Shown: positions 27,855 to 37,905 of the stretch, piece by piece
How the letters are laid out: each line of letters begins with the position of its first letter
How positions within the stretch are numbered: position 1 is the stretch's first letter
From: Marinithermus hydrothermalis DSM 14884
GTDB lineage: Bacteria > Deinococcota > Deinococci > Deinococcales > Marinithermaceae
DNA: 64,000 nt
Direction of reading: 5' to 3'
NCBI RefSeq assembly: GCF_000195335.1
Contig: NC_015387.1
Location: 1,608,001-1,672,000 of the forward strand
Translations under genes and position numbers: made by a program
The notes under the pieces: model-generated
Database searches by the model: none
Told to the model about the DNA's origin: nothing
What the model saw: only the letters and a program-made list of their open reading frames with translations

Positions 27855-30722
27855 ATGAAGATGGTTCCGTTTGACGAGCACGCCCAAGCCATCGCCCGAA
27901 GGCAGTACATGCAGGAAGGCGACGGGGATGTATTCGGCATGTTCCGCCGCGTGGCGAACTGGGTCGCGCTTCCCGAGAAGGAAGCGGAGCGCGAGCGTTG
28001 GGCCCAGCGCTTCTACGAGCTGATGGCCACGAAGCGCTTCTGCCCCGGCGGCCGCGTCCTCGCCGGTGCCGGCACCGCCCACGGCAACGTGCTCAACTGC
28101 TTCGTGCAGGGCGCCACCCAACACCCCCCGGCCTCCTTCGAAGGCATCATGGAGGTGGCCGAAAAACTCGCCCTAGTCACCAAAGTTGGGGGCGGCAACG
28201 GCGTGAACCTAGACCCCTACGTCTCCCGCGGCGCCACCAAACGCACCGGAACCGTCCGCGGCTGGGCGTACCTCCGGGCCGACCACCCCGACGTAGAGGA
28301 TTTCATCAAGGGCCTCATGCGCCCCCCCACCAACCCCGACGGAGACAAGGAACAGATCACCGTCCGTAACTGGACCCGCGTGGTCTACGGCCTCCTTCCC
28401 CCCGAGCACGCCGCCCTCGCCCGCCGCCACGGTGTCCTCACCGTCCGCGAACGCCCCGCGGACGCCCTCGAGGTACCCGACGATATGGGGGGCATCATCC
28501 GATCCGCCGCGCAAGCCGTCGCCCAGGCCAAGGAAGGCTACGAGCCTCACGTGGACTTCTCCCAGCTCCGCCCCGAAGGCGCCCCTATCAAAGGCTCAGG
28601 CGGTACCTCGAGCGGCCCCGTCAGCTTCCTCCTCGAGATCTTCGACAACTTCCTCGAGTGGGCCAACCTCGGCGCGGAAGCCGCGGGGCCCGTCGCCACG
28701 CTGCGCTACGTGTACGCCCCCGTCCTGCGCGTGGTGCGCCAAGGCGGCACCCGCCGCGGCGCGGGCATGGCGACCCTGTCCATCGACCACCCCGACCTCC
28801 TAGACTTCCTCACCGCCAAGGACCTCGACCGGGAAGCCGCCGAGGGGGATATCAGCACCTTCAACATCAGCATCCTCGTCACGGACACGTTCTGGAAGGC
28901 CCTCGAGGCGGACGCCCTCTGGCCCGTCACCCCCGTGGAGGTGCCCGGCAAGTACTACCCGTACCCCCTCGAGGAGCCCTACACCGGCACCCTCCCCGAG
29001 TTGCCCGACCGCGAGGCGGACGGCGCGCGCGCCATCCCGCTCTATGACGGCAAGGTGCCCGCCAAGTGGTTGTGGCACGAGATCGCCTGGCACGCCTGGG
29101 CTACGGGCGAACCCGGGCTGATCTTCATCGACCGGGTGAACGACCTCTCCGCCCTAAAAGGCCTCGGGGAACGCTACCGGATCCGCTCGACCAACCCGTG
29201 CGGTGAAATCCCGCTAACCGTCGGGGAGCCCTGCGACCTCGGCGCGATGAACCTCGCGGCGTACGTACGGGAAGGCGCGTTCGATTTCGAAGCCTTCCGC
29301 CGGGACGTGCGGATCGCGGTGCGGTTCTTGGACAACGTCCTCGACGTGAACAAGTTCGCCCTCGAGGACAACCGCGCGGCAAGCCAAAAGCTGCGCCGCT
29401 TGGGCCTGGGCGTGATGGGTCTCGCCGATGCCCTCATCAAGATGGGCCTGCCCTACGACTCCGAGGCCGCGCGCGAGCAGGTCTACGAGATCATGAGCGT
29501 CCTGCGGGAGGAAGCGATCCGGGCCTCGGAGGCGCTCGCCGAGGAGCGCGGCGTCTTCCCCCTCTACGCTGAGGAGCAGGCCTACTTTGAGAAGCTCGGC
29601 ATTCGCCCCCGCCGGAACGTCGCGCTGCTCACCGTGGCCCCCACCGGCACGACCAGCATGCTCATGGGGGTCTCCTCGGGGATCGAGCCGGTCTACAGCC
29701 CCTTCGTCTGGCGGCGCATCGGCTCGGAGTACAAGCCCCTCCTCCACCCCCTGTTCCAGGAGCTGATGGCGCAGTTCCCCCCGCACCCCGAGTACGCCAA
29801 GGACGGCGGGTGGGACTGGGACAAGCTCATCGAGGCCATCCAGGAGAACCACGGCTCCGTGGAGGGGCTGGAGATGATCCCCGAAGCGATCCGCCGGGTC
29901 TTCCGCTGCGCGCACGACGTCGCTCCCCTGGACCACGTGCGGATGCAGGGCGTGGTGCAACGCGCCTTTGACGCCGAAGGGTACGCGGGGAACTCGCTCT
30001 CCAAGACAATCAACCTTCCGAACGAGGCGAGCGTCGCCGACGTGGAGGCCGCCTACACCGAGGCCTACCGCACCGGCTGCAAGGGCATCACCGTGTACCG
30101 CGACGGAAGCCGCGAGTTCCAGGTGCTCAGCGTGAAGAAAGAAGAGAAGGAAGCAAAAACGCCCCAGCCCGCATCGGCATCCTCCGAACCCGCCGCGCCC
30201 ACGTCCCGCCCTGGAAAACCCCTCTACGAGCGCACCGGGCGGCTGGTGGGCTTCACGGACATGGTCAAGCTCACCGCCGCGGACGGCACGCGCCGCAGCT
30301 TCCTCGTCACGATCAACATGCAGGGCGAGCACCCCATCGAGGTCATCGTGACCTCCGGCAAGGCCGGGGACGAAGCCAACGCGGACTCGGAAGCCCTCGG
30401 GCGCGTGGTCTCCATCGCCCTCCAGTACGGCGTGCCGCCCGAAGCGATCATCAAAACCCTGCGCGGCATCAACGGCGGCCTGTACGGCAGCTACCAGGGG
30501 CGGCTCGTGGCCTCCAAGGCCGACCTGATCGCGGTCGCCCTCGAGACCGCCTCCGGCGTGTCCCTCGAGCTGCAACCGCAACCCCAGACCCCCAAGGCGC
30601 AGCCCGTCCCGGTGCCCGCAACGGGCAAGTCCAGCGCGTGCCCGGAGTGCGGCAGCGAGAGCCTCGTGCGGGAGGAAGGGTGCGTGAAGTGCCCAGCGTG
30701 CGGGTACAGTAAGTGCGGGTAA
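27855..30722 (+). CDS. nrdJ: Class II (adenosylcobalamin-dependent) ribonucleotide reductase
   Basis: A 955-residue enzyme that reduces ribonucleotides using B12 instead of a diiron or glycyl radical. Landmarks are [19 protein letters not shown] (first redox Cys), the active-site loop [22 protein letters not shown] for phosphate binding and [20 protein letters not shown]. The C-terminal tail has a zinc-ribbon, CPECGSES and [13 protein letters not shown], whose cysteines probably re-reduce the active site. A linker of Pro/Ala/Lys (about 765-800) precedes a conserved C-terminal domain. ATG 27855 is chosen behind GGAGGGAGGT; a GTG 19 codons earlier is open but less likely. Confidence 0.95.
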   Translation: MKMVPFDEHAQAIARRQYMQEGDGDVFGMFRRVANWVALPEKEAERERWAQRFYELMATKRFCPGGRVLAGAGTAHGNVLNCFVQGATQHPPASFEGIMEVAEKLALVTKVGGGNGVNLDPYVSRGATKRTGTVRGWAYLRADHPDVEDFIKGLMRPPTNPDGDKEQITVRNWTRVVYGLLPPEHAALARRHGVLTVRERPADALEVPDDMGGIIRSAAQAVAQAKEGYEPHVDFSQLRPEGAPIKGSGGTSSGPVSFLLEIFDNFLEWANLGAEAAGPVATLRYVYAPVLRVVRQGGTRRGAGMATLSIDHPDLLDFLTAKDLDREAAEGDISTFNISILVTDTFWKALEADALWPVTPVEVPGKYYPYPLEEPYTGTLPELPDREADGARAIPLYDGKVPAKWLWHEIAWHAWATGEPGLIFIDRVNDLSALKGLGERYRIRSTNPCGEIPLTVGEPCDLGAMNLAAYVREGAFDFEAFRRDVRIAVRFLDNVLDVNKFALEDNRAASQKLRRLGLGVMGLADALIKMGLPYDSEAAREQVYEIMSVLREEAIRASEALAEERGVFPLYAEEQAYFEKLGIRPRRNVALLTVAPTGTTSMLMGVSSGIEPVYSPFVWRRIGSEYKPLLHPLFQELMAQFPPHPEYAKDGGWDWDKLIEAIQENHGSVEGLEMIPEAIRRVFRCAHDVAPLDHVRMQGVVQRAFDAEGYAGNSLSKTINLPNEASVADVEAAYTEAYRTGCKGITVYRDGSREFQVLSVKKEEKEAKTPQPASASSEPAAPTSRPGKPLYERTGRLVGFTDMVKLTAADGTRRSFLVTINMQGEHPIEVIVTSGKAGDEANADSEALGRVVSIALQYGVPPEAIIKTLRGINGGLYGSYQGRLVASKADLIAVALETASGVSLELQPQPQTPKAQPVPVPATGKSSACPECGSESLVREEGCVKCPACGYSKCG

Positions 30723-30738
30723 CGCCTCCCCTCTTCGC

Positions 30739-30765
30739 AAAGGCCCCCCGGCTCGGGGGGCCTTT
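30739..30765 (+). terminator. Terminator after nrdJ
   Basis: AAAGGCCCCCC/GGGGGGCCTTT, an 11 bp stem with a short loop and A/T-flanked ends, 16 bases after the stop. Confidence 0.85.
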
Positions 30766-30807
30766 CCGCGCACCTCCCCAGGGTGTATCCTGAGGCGCGA
30801 TAGAGGC

Positions 30808-33111
30808 ATGAGCGCGGAGAAAGAGCACACCACACCCAAGAAGGACGAGCACCGCCACGTCAGTCCCAACTTCATCACCGAGATCATCGACGAGGACCTG
30901 CGGCAAGGGCGGTACAAAAAGATCGTGACGCGCTTCCCGCCCGAGCCCAACGGGTACCTGCACATCGGGCACGCTAAGAGCATCTGCCTGAACTTCGGCA
31001 TCGCTCTGGACTACGGCGGGGAGTGCAACCTGCGCTTCGACGACACCAACCCCGAGACCGAGAACGAGGAGTACGTCGAGGCCATCAAGCGCGACGTGGA
31101 GTGGCTCGGGTTCAAGTGGGCCAAGGAGTGCTACGCCTCCGATTACTTCGAGAAGCTCTACGAGTGCGCGGTGGAGCTCATCAAGGCCGGCAAGGCCTAC
31201 GTGGACTCCCTCTCCGAGGAGGAGATGCGCGCCTACCGCGGCACCGTGGACACCCCGGGCCGCCCCAGCCCCTACCGCGACCGCAGCGTCGAGGAGAACC
31301 TCGAGCTCTTCGAACGGATGCGCCGGGGGGAGTTCCCGAACGGGGCGCACGTGCTCCGCGCCAAGATCGACCTCGCGAGCCCCAACATGAAGCTCCGCGA
31401 CCCGGTCCTCTACCGCATCGTGCACGCCCCCCACTACCGCACCGGGGACCGGTGGTGCATCTACCCCATGTACGACTTCGCGCATCCCCTCTCCGACTTC
31501 ATCGAGGGCGTCACGCACAGCCTGTGCACTCTCGAGTTCGAGAACAACCGCGCGATCTACGACTGGCTCGTGGAGAACCTCAAGGGCAAGTGCGGCCTGC
31601 CCCAAAGCCCGCGCCCGCACCAGTACGAGTTCGCGCGGCTCAACATGGACTACACCGTCCTCTCCAAGCGCAAGCTCATCCGGCTGGTGGAGGGCGGGTA
31701 CGTCCAGGGCTGGGACGACCCCCGCATGCCCACGATCTCCGGGCTGCGGCGGCGCGGCGTCACCCCCGAAGCGATCCGGGACTTCGCGAACCGCATCGGG
31801 GTCGCCAAAGCCAACAGCCGCGTGGACATCCGCATCTTCGAAGCCGCGATCCGCGACGACCTCAACCACCGCGCGCCCCGCGTGCTCGCGGTGCTCCGCC
31901 CCCTCAAGGTCGTGATCACGAACTACCCCGAAGACCAGGAGGAGTGGCTCGAGGCCCCCTACTGGCCGCACGACGTGCCGAAGGAAGGCACGCGAAAACT
32001 CCCGTTCTCGCGCGAGCTGTTCATTGAGCGGGACGACTTCATGGAGGACCCGCCCAAGGGCTTCCGCCGCCTCACGCCGGGCGGAAGGGTGCGCCTACGG
32101 CACGCGTACGTGATCCGCTGCGACGAGGTCGTGAAGAACGCACGCGGGGAGGTGGTGGAGCTGCGCTGCACCTACGACCCGGACACCCTGGGCAAAAACC
32201 CCGCGGACGGCCCGGTCAAAGGGACGATTCACTGGGTCTCCGCGCGCCACGCCATCCGAGCCGAGATGCGCCTGTACGACCGGCTCTTCACCGTGCCCAA
32301 CCCCGAGGAGGGCGGGGAGGACTTCACGCGCCACATCAACCCCGACTCCCTCGTCGTGGTGGAAGGGTACGTGGAGCCCAGCGTCCGGCACGACCCCCCG
32401 GACACGCGCTACCAGTTCGAGCGGCTCGGGTACTTCTGGCAGGACCCGGCGGACTCGAGCCCCGAACGCCTGGTCTTTAACCGCATCGTGACGCTGCGGG
32501 ACGCGCGCACCAAACCCACGCCGCGCCCCGCCAAACCTCAGCCCAAGCCCGCCCCCGCCCCTCCCAAGGAGCAACCTGCCCTGACCCCCGAGCAGCAAGC
32601 GGCGCTCGAGCGCTTCAAGCGCCAAGGGATCGGGAAGGCCGAGGCCCTCGTGCTCGCGCGGGAGCCGAAGCTCGCCGCGTACCTCGAGGCGGCCGGCCGC
32701 CACGCCTCCCCCGCGGCTCTGGCGAGCTGGGTGGTGCACGAGCTGGGGCCAGCGATCCGTGCGGACGCGGTGCGGGTCACGCCCGAGCAGCTCGCCGAAC
32801 TAGTGCGCCTCCTCGAAGAAGGCACGATCCACACCCGCATCGCCAAGAGCGTCCTGGCCGAGGCGCAGGCGAGCGGCGAGGCCCCGGCCGCGATCGTGGA
32901 GAAGAAAGGCCTCCGCCAGCTCGCGGACGAGGCGGCGCTCGAGCCGGTCGTGGACCGGGTGCTCGCAGCGTACCCGGACAAGGTCGAGGCCTTCCGGAAG
33001 GGGAAGACGGGCTTGATGGGGTTTTTCGTGGGGCAGGTGATGCGGGCGACCGAGGGGCGCGCGAACCCCCGGGTCGTGCAGGCGCTGGTGGCGCGGAAGC
33101 TCGGAGGCTAG
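30808..33111 (+). CDS. glnS: Glutaminyl-tRNA synthetase with C-terminal YqeY-like domain
   Basis: The 767-residue protein is longer than E. coli GlnRS (about 554). Residues 1-560 are the class I enzyme: [15 protein letters not shown] (HIGH at 52-55), [30 protein letters not shown] and the KMSKS equivalent VLSKRKL. A Pro/Lys linker (about 570-590) leads to a YqeY/GatB-tail-like domain (590-767) with [28 protein letters not shown] and [19 protein letters not shown]. This fusion is known in Deinococcus radiodurans, where the extra domain aids tRNA-Gln binding. TATCCT lies 17 bases before the ATG and the Shine-Dalgarno is weak (TAGAGG). Confidence 0.95.
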   Translation: MSAEKEHTTPKKDEHRHVSPNFITEIIDEDLRQGRYKKIVTRFPPEPNGYLHIGHAKSICLNFGIALDYGGECNLRFDDTNPETENEEYVEAIKRDVEWLGFKWAKECYASDYFEKLYECAVELIKAGKAYVDSLSEEEMRAYRGTVDTPGRPSPYRDRSVEENLELFERMRRGEFPNGAHVLRAKIDLASPNMKLRDPVLYRIVHAPHYRTGDRWCIYPMYDFAHPLSDFIEGVTHSLCTLEFENNRAIYDWLVENLKGKCGLPQSPRPHQYEFARLNMDYTVLSKRKLIRLVEGGYVQGWDDPRMPTISGLRRRGVTPEAIRDFANRIGVAKANSRVDIRIFEAAIRDDLNHRAPRVLAVLRPLKVVITNYPEDQEEWLEAPYWPHDVPKEGTRKLPFSRELFIERDDFMEDPPKGFRRLTPGGRVRLRHAYVIRCDEVVKNARGEVVELRCTYDPDTLGKNPADGPVKGTIHWVSARHAIRAEMRLYDRLFTVPNPEEGGEDFTRHINPDSLVVVEGYVEPSVRHDPPDTRYQFERLGYFWQDPADSSPERLVFNRIVTLRDARTKPTPRPAKPQPKPAPAPPKEQPALTPEQQAALERFKRQGIGKAEALVLAREPKLAAYLEAAGRHASPAALASWVVHELGPAIRADAVRVTPEQLAELVRLLEEGTIHTRIAKSVLAEAQASGEAPAAIVEKKGLRQLADEAALEPVVDRVLAAYPDKVEAFRKGKTGLMGFFVGQVMRATEGRANPRVVQALVARKLGG

Positions 33112-33115
33112 CGGG

Positions 33116-33138
33116 GCTTGCCCGAAAGGGCCTTTTTT
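33116..33138 (+). terminator. Short terminator after glnS, overlapping a promoter
   Basis: GCCC-GAAA-GGGC (33120-33131) with a stable GNRA-type loop is followed by C and six Ts (33133-33138). The stem is short. It sits inside the spacer of the tRNA-Trp promoter. Confidence 0.55.
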
Positions 33139-33146
33139 GCTAGAAT
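33118..33146 (+). promoter_or_regulatory. Promoter of tRNA-Trp
   Basis: TTGCCC (33118-33123) and TAGAAT (33141-33146) are 17 bases apart, with TGC before the -10. Transcription would start about seven bases before the mature tRNA. Confidence 0.8.
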
Positions 33147-33159
33147 CTCCGAGGCGTAG

Positions 33160-33235
33160 GGGCCGTTAGCTCAATTGGTAGAGCACCGGTCTCCAAAACC
33201 GGGGGTTGGAGGTTCGAGTCCTTCACGGCCCGCCA
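33160..33235 (+). tRNA. tRNA-Trp (anticodon CCA)
   Basis: The 76-base cloverleaf has acceptor GGGCCGT/ACGGCCC, D-arm GCTC/GAGC, anticodon stem CCGGT/ACCGG with loop CTCCAAA (anticodon CCA), T-arm GGAGG-TTCGAGT-CCTTC with one G-U pair, discriminator G and an encoded CCA end. Confidence 0.97.
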
Positions 33236-33250
33236 CCCACAGCCCGTATC

Positions 33251-33283
33251 CCTCCAGCGGCTTAGTAGTCGCTGGAGGTTTTT
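33251..33283 (+). terminator. Terminator after tRNA-Trp
   Basis: CCTCCAGCG/CGCTGGAGG stem with a 10-base loop, followed by TTTTT. Confidence 0.9.
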
Positions 33284-33299
33284 GCTTGGGGGTCAACCT

Positions 33300-33333
33300 T
33301 AAACCGCGCGCCCAGCGGCTTCCGGGCGCGCGG
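33300..33333 (-). terminator. Terminator of the ABC permease operon
   Basis: On the minus strand CCGCGCGCCC/GGGCGCGCGG is followed by TTTAAGG. It begins 17 bases after the oppC-like stop. Confidence 0.75.
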
Positions 33334-33350
33334 TCGAGACGGAACAGGAG

Positions 33351-34724
33351 TTACAGGCGGCTGCGCGGGTCGAGCGCGTCCCTGAGCCCGTCCCCCACGT
33401 AGTTAAAGGCCAGCACCGTAAGCACGATCATCACGCCCGGGAAGATCGCCAGGGTCGGGGCGAAGAAGATGAAGTCCTGCGCCCCGGTCAGCATGTTCCC
33501 CCAGGTGGCCACGGGCGGTTGGATCCCAAAGCCGAGGAAGGACAGCGCGGCCTCCACCAGGATCGCGGTGCCCACCTGCAGGGTGGCCTCCACGATGATG
33601 GGCGCGAGGGTGTTCGGCACCAGGTGCCGGAACAAGATCCGGCCCTCCGAGGCCCCAAGCGCCGTCGCCGCGAGGGCGTACTCCTGTTCGCGAATCGAGA
33701 GGATCTGGCCGCGCACGAGGCGGGCGGTGGTGATCCAACCGAAGATCACCAGGATGAAGATGATGATGAAGACCGAGGCCGATTCACCAAAGGTGTTCTG
33801 GGCGAAGGCCCCCAGGGGCGAGTCCGGGTTCCGCATGAAAGCCGAAAGGACCAGGAGGATCGGGAAGCTGGGAATGGAGAGCATGAAGTCGATGATCCGG
33901 CTGATGATCGTGTCCAGGTCCAGGTACAGCACCCCCCGCACCCCCCAGACCGCGATCCCTAGCCCCACCAACCCCGTAAGGCCGAGGCCGACGGCGGAGA
34001 GCGTGCCGTTCAGACCCCCTTCCTTCAGGGCCGGCGCGGCGAGGGTGTACGCGAGGTCCCACACGCCCCACACCACGGCGAGCAGCAACCCCCAGCTGAC
34101 GAAAGCCCAGGCGATCCGGGCCAGTTGCGCCGCCATACCGCCCAGGGCTTGAAGGATCAACAACCCCGCGAAAAAGGCCAGGGCGTACAGGGCGAACCCC
34201 CCCGCGCCGCCTCCAGCGTAGATCCACGCCCCCAGGAGGCCCGCCACGAGGAACGCGCCCACCCCAGCAGCACGCACCCCGGGAGCCGCCGCGCGCCAGG
34301 CGGCCTGAAAACGGTCCGAGAAGGGCCCCGTGTAGAACTGGAAGGGGCGTCCGGAAAAATACCCGGCCAGCGCACCGATCAGCGTACCGATGAACACGCT
34401 GGAGATCGCAACGGAAAACCCTACGAGGAGGGAGATCCGCCCCCCGTAGAGGATGCGCGAAAGCACGTCCCGACCGAGCTCGTCCGTTCCGAGGAGGTGC
34501 CCTTCGCTCAAGGGGGGAAGGAAGTACTTCGAGGCCAGATCCGGCCCTGTGGGTTGGGCGTTCGGGTCGTAAGGCGCGATCTGCGGGGCGAACACCGCCG
34601 AGAGCACGAGGAGGAAGATCACGCCGAGCGAGAACATGGCCATGCGGTGCTTGCGGAACCGCCGCCAGGCCAAGGCCCAAGTGGATTCGCCGCGCACGGG
34701 CTTTGCGTTTGCTGCACTCGCCAT
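33351..34724 (-). CDS. OppC/DppC-type ABC permease with a large membrane insertion
   Basis: The 457-residue protein is about 150 longer than the usual OppC/DppC. Residues 20-125 are the normal start: one helix (MAMFSLGVIFLLVLSAVFAP), the periplasmic HLLGTDELGRDVLSRILYGG and the next helix to ALAGYFSG. The normal domain resumes at 271 (DTIISRIIDFMLSIPSFPIL) and continues through the EAA loop EYALAATALGASEGRILFRH. Between them, residues 126-270 insert a block with about four extra helices (for example GVGAFLVAGLLGAWIYAGG). It imports peptides or similar solutes together with the OppB-like partner ten bases upstream. Confidence 0.92.
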   Translation of the reverse strand: MASAANAKPVRGESTWALAWRRFRKHRMAMFSLGVIFLLVLSAVFAPQIAPYDPNAQPTGPDLASKYFLPPLSEGHLLGTDELGRDVLSRILYGGRISLLVGFSVAISSVFIGTLIGALAGYFSGRPFQFYTGPFSDRFQAAWRAAAPGVRAAGVGAFLVAGLLGAWIYAGGGAGGFALYALAFFAGLLILQALGGMAAQLARIAWAFVSWGLLLAVVWGVWDLAYTLAAPALKEGGLNGTLSAVGLGLTGLVGLGIAVWGVRGVLYLDLDTIISRIIDFMLSIPSFPILLVLSAFMRNPDSPLGAFAQNTFGESASVFIIIFILVIFGWITTARLVRGQILSIREQEYALAATALGASEGRILFRHLVPNTLAPIIVEATLQVGTAILVEAALSFLGFGIQPPVATWGNMLTGAQDFIFFAPTLAIFPGVMIVLTVLAFNYVGDGLRDALDPRSRL

Positions 34725-34734
34725 GCCCTACCCC

Positions 34735-35742
34735 CTAGCTGTACCGGATGCGCGGATCCACCACCGCGTACATCAGGTCCGCGATCAGGTTAAACAGCGC
34801 CGTCAAAAAGGCCAAAAACACGATCGCCGCCATGGCCACGTTGTAGTCCTTCTCCACCAGGGCGTCGAACAACGCGCGCCCCATCCCCGGCCAGGAGAAG
34901 ATCGTCTCCGTGATCACCGCGCCGCTAAACAACCCCGGAACCGCGAGGCCCACGAGCGTCACAATGGGGATCAAGGCATTCCGGAGCGCGTGCTTGTAGA
35001 TCACCACCCGTTCCGAAAGGCCTTTGGCCCGCGCCGTGCGCACGTAATCCTGCCCCAAAACCTCGAGCATCGCGGCGCGCATGAAGCGCGTCCAGGCCGC
35101 CATGCTGATCGCGGAGAGCGTGAAGGCAGGCAAGACCAGGTACCACGCCCGGTCCTTCAGGTACGCCCACCAGCCCACCGTCTCCGGCGAAACCCCCGGA
35201 CTCACGAACCCGCCCGGCGGGAAGATCGGACTGAACGGCCGCCCCAAGAGCTCCGGCAGCCACACCGCGAAGACGAGGAGGAGCATGATCCCCAACCAGA
35301 ACACGGGCGTGGAAAAGCCCAGAAAAGCCAAAAAGGTGATCACGTAATCCGCCATGGAGTACTGGCGCACCGCAGAGAAGATCCCCACGGGAATCGCGAC
35401 GACCAACGCCAGCACAAAGGCTGTTCCGGAGAGCAAGAGGGTCATGGGCATGCGCTGCACGAAGATGTACTCCGTGGCCGGAATCGCGTAGGTGCGGGAG
35501 AAGCCCATATCCCCCTGCAAGGCGCGCCCCAACCACTTGAAGTACCGGATATGAATGGGTTGATCCAGGCCGTAGGCCGCCTTCAGCGCGGCGATGTCCT
35601 CCTGAGTGAGCTTCGGGTTCTGGAAGATGAGCCCCTCGAGCGGATCCCCCGGCTGCAGCGCCACGAGCGCGAAGGCCACCAGGGAAACAAAAAAGAGCAA
35701 GGGGATCATCTGCAACAGACGACGAACCGTGTACGCAAACAT
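34735..35742 (-). CDS. OppB/DppB-type ABC permease
   Basis: A 335-residue permease with six helices. The opening MFAYTVRRLLQMIPLLFFVS, the QPGDPLEG periplasmic segment and the EAA motif DYVRTARAKGLSERVVIYKH followed by ALRNALIP are all typical. It forms the channel with the OppC-like subunit. The gene lies downstream of the binding-protein gene across an 83-base gap with a strong hairpin, so it is likely made in smaller amounts. Confidence 0.95.
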   Translation of the reverse strand: MFAYTVRRLLQMIPLLFFVSLVAFALVALQPGDPLEGLIFQNPKLTQEDIAALKAAYGLDQPIHIRYFKWLGRALQGDMGFSRTYAIPATEYIFVQRMPMTLLLSGTAFVLALVVAIPVGIFSAVRQYSMADYVITFLAFLGFSTPVFWLGIMLLLVFAVWLPELLGRPFSPIFPPGGFVSPGVSPETVGWWAYLKDRAWYLVLPAFTLSAISMAAWTRFMRAAMLEVLGQDYVRTARAKGLSERVVIYKHALRNALIPIVTLVGLAVPGLFSGAVITETIFSWPGMGRALFDALVEKDYNVAMAAIVFLAFLTALFNLIADLMYAVVDPRIRYS

Positions 35743-35781
35743 TGCTCTGGTGTTCCTCCGTCCGTGTTTTACCTTTAGAAT

Positions 35782-35809
35782 CCGTGGCCGCGGTTACCCG
35801 CGGCCACGG
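35782..35809 (-). terminator. Partial terminator (attenuator) between binding protein and permeases
   Basis: CCGTGGCCGCG(G)/C(C)GCGGCCACGG is a near-perfect stem without a T-run, between the binding-protein and permease genes. Such hairpins usually set a high binding-protein to permease ratio. Confidence 0.6.
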
Positions 35810-35825
35810 TTTGGACGCGATTCGG

Positions 35826-37703
35826 TTACTCGAGCACCGAGGAGGCGTACTTCGCCTGGTCGTACACCTTCTCCGCGCCGTTCGACTCCCAACCGATCAA
35901 CCACGCCTGGGTGGAGGGGTAGCCGAAGCTGCCGTGGAAGGTGGAGGCCAGGTAGTTCACCAGGCCCTTACGCACCACCATCGGGGTGGAGCGCCAGTAC
36001 AGGGGCAGCGCGGGCAGCTCCTCCGCCCAGATCTCCTGCATGCGGGCGAAGAGCTGCTGGCGCTTGGCCTCGTCAAAGGTCACCATCGCCTCCGCCCGGA
36101 GCCGGTCGAACTCCTCGTTGCACCAGTTGAAGTTCACGCCCGAGAAGTTGTTCTCCGGCCGCGGCACGAAGGACTCGCCGGTAATCAGGTCATTGCAGGT
36201 GAAGGTCGAGGCGTCCTCCACGATGCCGAAGAGCCAGGCGAACTCGAAGAGGCCCTTCCAGCTTCCCTCGATGGGCTTGGAGAAGAAGTCGTTCGAGAAC
36301 ACCACGGCGCTCGGCGCGTTGTTGATCTTGACCTTGATGCCCACCTGCTTGAGGTTCTCCTGGAAGAAGACCTGCGTGCGCTCGCGGATGCGGTTACCCG
36401 CGGTGGTCACGTACTCGAGCTCAAACTCGACGATGCGGCCGTCCTCGGTCTTGCGCTCGAGGATCCCGTCCCCGTCCAGGTCGCTCCAGCCGAGCTCGGC
36501 GAGGATCTGCTTGGCCTTCTCGGGGTCGTAGGGGTACTTGGCCACACCCTCGTCGTTGTTGAGGGGGTTCTGCGGGTGCACCCAGGTGTTCGCGACCGGC
36601 TGGAGCCCGTCGAAGAAGGCCTGCACCAGCCCCTCGCGGTTCATCGCGTAGAGGAGGGCCTGGCGGGTGCGCGGGTCATCCAGCATCAGGTCGCGCACCT
36701 CCTGCACCTCGGTGAACTTGTTGACCTCGAGGTGCTCCCAGATCACGCCGGGCACCATCCAGATGTCGAACCGGCCGGGCGCGCGACGCACGAGCTGGGG
36801 CGCGCGGGCCTGGTCAAAGGTCAGCGCGACGCTGGAGGTGGCGTCGATGCTTCCGCCGAGGATCGCGACGAGGAGGGCGTTCGTGTCCTGGATGAAGCGG
36901 TAGACGACCTTCTGGACGTACTTGTCCGCGCCGCCGGGCGGGGTGATGTGGAACTTGTCGTTCCGCACCATCTCGATGGTGCTGCCCGGCACCCACTTCA
37001 CGAGCTTGAAGGGCCCGGAGAAGACCAGCGCCCCGTTGTTGAGCGCCTTGGGGGTGGCGAACTTGGAGACGAAGCCCTGGAAGAGCTCGGTGATCTTCGC
37101 CGCGTCCTTCTCGGGGTCGAGCTTGGCGATCTCGGCCTTGGTCTTTTCCCACTCGGGGCGCATCACGTGCGCGGGCGCGATCCCGATCGCCGAACCCACC
37201 AGGTCGTAGAAGAAGGCCGGCTCAAAGGTGACCGTGAAGTTCTTCTCGTCCTGAACCGTGAGGTTCACGCGCTGCCAGTACGAGGGGTCCTGCACGGGCG
37301 CGCCGGGGTACTTGCCCACCTCGAAGTAGAAGGCCACGTCGTCGGAGGTGATCGGCGTGCCGTCGGACCAGAAGATGTCGTCGCGCAGCGTGTACTTGAT
37401 GTCGATGCGCTTCTTGCCGTCCCCGATGTCCGTGACGATCACGCGGCCGTTCTCGACCGTCGGGACCTCGGTGACCAGGTAGGGCTGGTCGTTGCCGTCC
37501 TGGTCAATGAACTCGAGGCCAGCCCAGAGGTAGTTCTCGATCTCGCTGGCGATCGCCTGGCTGGTGACGAAGGCCCAGAAGTCCCCGAGCACGCGGGGCT
37601 CCTGGGAAGCGCCCACCACCAAGCTGTTGTCCCGGGGGCCAGCGAGGGCCAGCCCGGCACTCAGTGCAAGGCTTGCCGCTAACACTTTACCCAGTCGCTT
37701 CAT
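35826..37703 (-). CDS. ABC transporter solute-binding protein, family 5 (peptide/dipeptide)
   Basis: The 625-residue protein has a clear signal peptide (MKRLGKVLAASLALSAGLALA, cleavage after ALAG or ALA) with no lipobox cysteine. Family 5 landmarks are YTLRDDIFWSDGTPITSDDV, DDPRTRQALLYAMNREGLVQ and YPYDPEKAKQILAELGWSD. It is secreted and delivers substrate to the two permeases downstream. No ATPase gene (oppD/oppF) is in the operon, so the system must use one encoded elsewhere. Confidence 0.94.
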   Translation of the reverse strand: MKRLGKVLAASLALSAGLALAGPRDNSLVVGASQEPRVLGDFWAFVTSQAIASEIENYLWAGLEFIDQDGNDQPYLVTEVPTVENGRVIVTDIGDGKKRIDIKYTLRDDIFWSDGTPITSDDVAFYFEVGKYPGAPVQDPSYWQRVNLTVQDEKNFTVTFEPAFFYDLVGSAIGIAPAHVMRPEWEKTKAEIAKLDPEKDAAKITELFQGFVSKFATPKALNNGALVFSGPFKLVKWVPGSTIEMVRNDKFHITPPGGADKYVQKVVYRFIQDTNALLVAILGGSIDATSSVALTFDQARAPQLVRRAPGRFDIWMVPGVIWEHLEVNKFTEVQEVRDLMLDDPRTRQALLYAMNREGLVQAFFDGLQPVANTWVHPQNPLNNDEGVAKYPYDPEKAKQILAELGWSDLDGDGILERKTEDGRIVEFELEYVTTAGNRIRERTQVFFQENLKQVGIKVKINNAPSAVVFSNDFFSKPIEGSWKGLFEFAWLFGIVEDASTFTCNDLITGESFVPRPENNFSGVNFNWCNEEFDRLRAEAMVTFDEAKRQQLFARMQEIWAEELPALPLYWRSTPMVVRKGLVNYLASTFHGSFGYPSTQAWLIGWESNGAEKVYDQAKYASSVLE

Positions 37704-37765
37704 AGATCCTCCCTTCCAAGGCCAGCACGTGGCCCTAGCACGACGGCATTTTCGCTGCCGCTATC

Positions 37766-37793
37766 ATTATAGCCAGAGCAAAACGGGTGTCAA
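37766..37793 (-). promoter_or_regulatory. Promoter of the ABC transporter operon
   Basis: On the minus strand TTGACA (plus 37788-37793) and TATAAT (plus 37766-37771), both full consensus, are 16 bases apart. The leader to the binding-protein ATG is about 55 bases. Confidence 0.93.
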
Positions 37794-37860
37794 CACATAA
37801 TCCTGCACTCCCGCGCGGATATTCTTCGCCGCCCCCCTCGGCAGAAAGGCGGACGGGCAT

Positions 37861-37885
37861 AAAAAAACGCCGGGAAACCCCGGCG
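37861..37885 (-). terminator. Terminator after the ErpA/IscA-type gene
   Basis: On the minus strand CGCCGGGG-TTT-CCCGGCG is followed by TTTTTTT. It also shields the promoter of the ABC operon. Confidence 0.92.
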
Positions 37886-37905
37886 CGCAATGTGCATCTG
37901 GAGCG

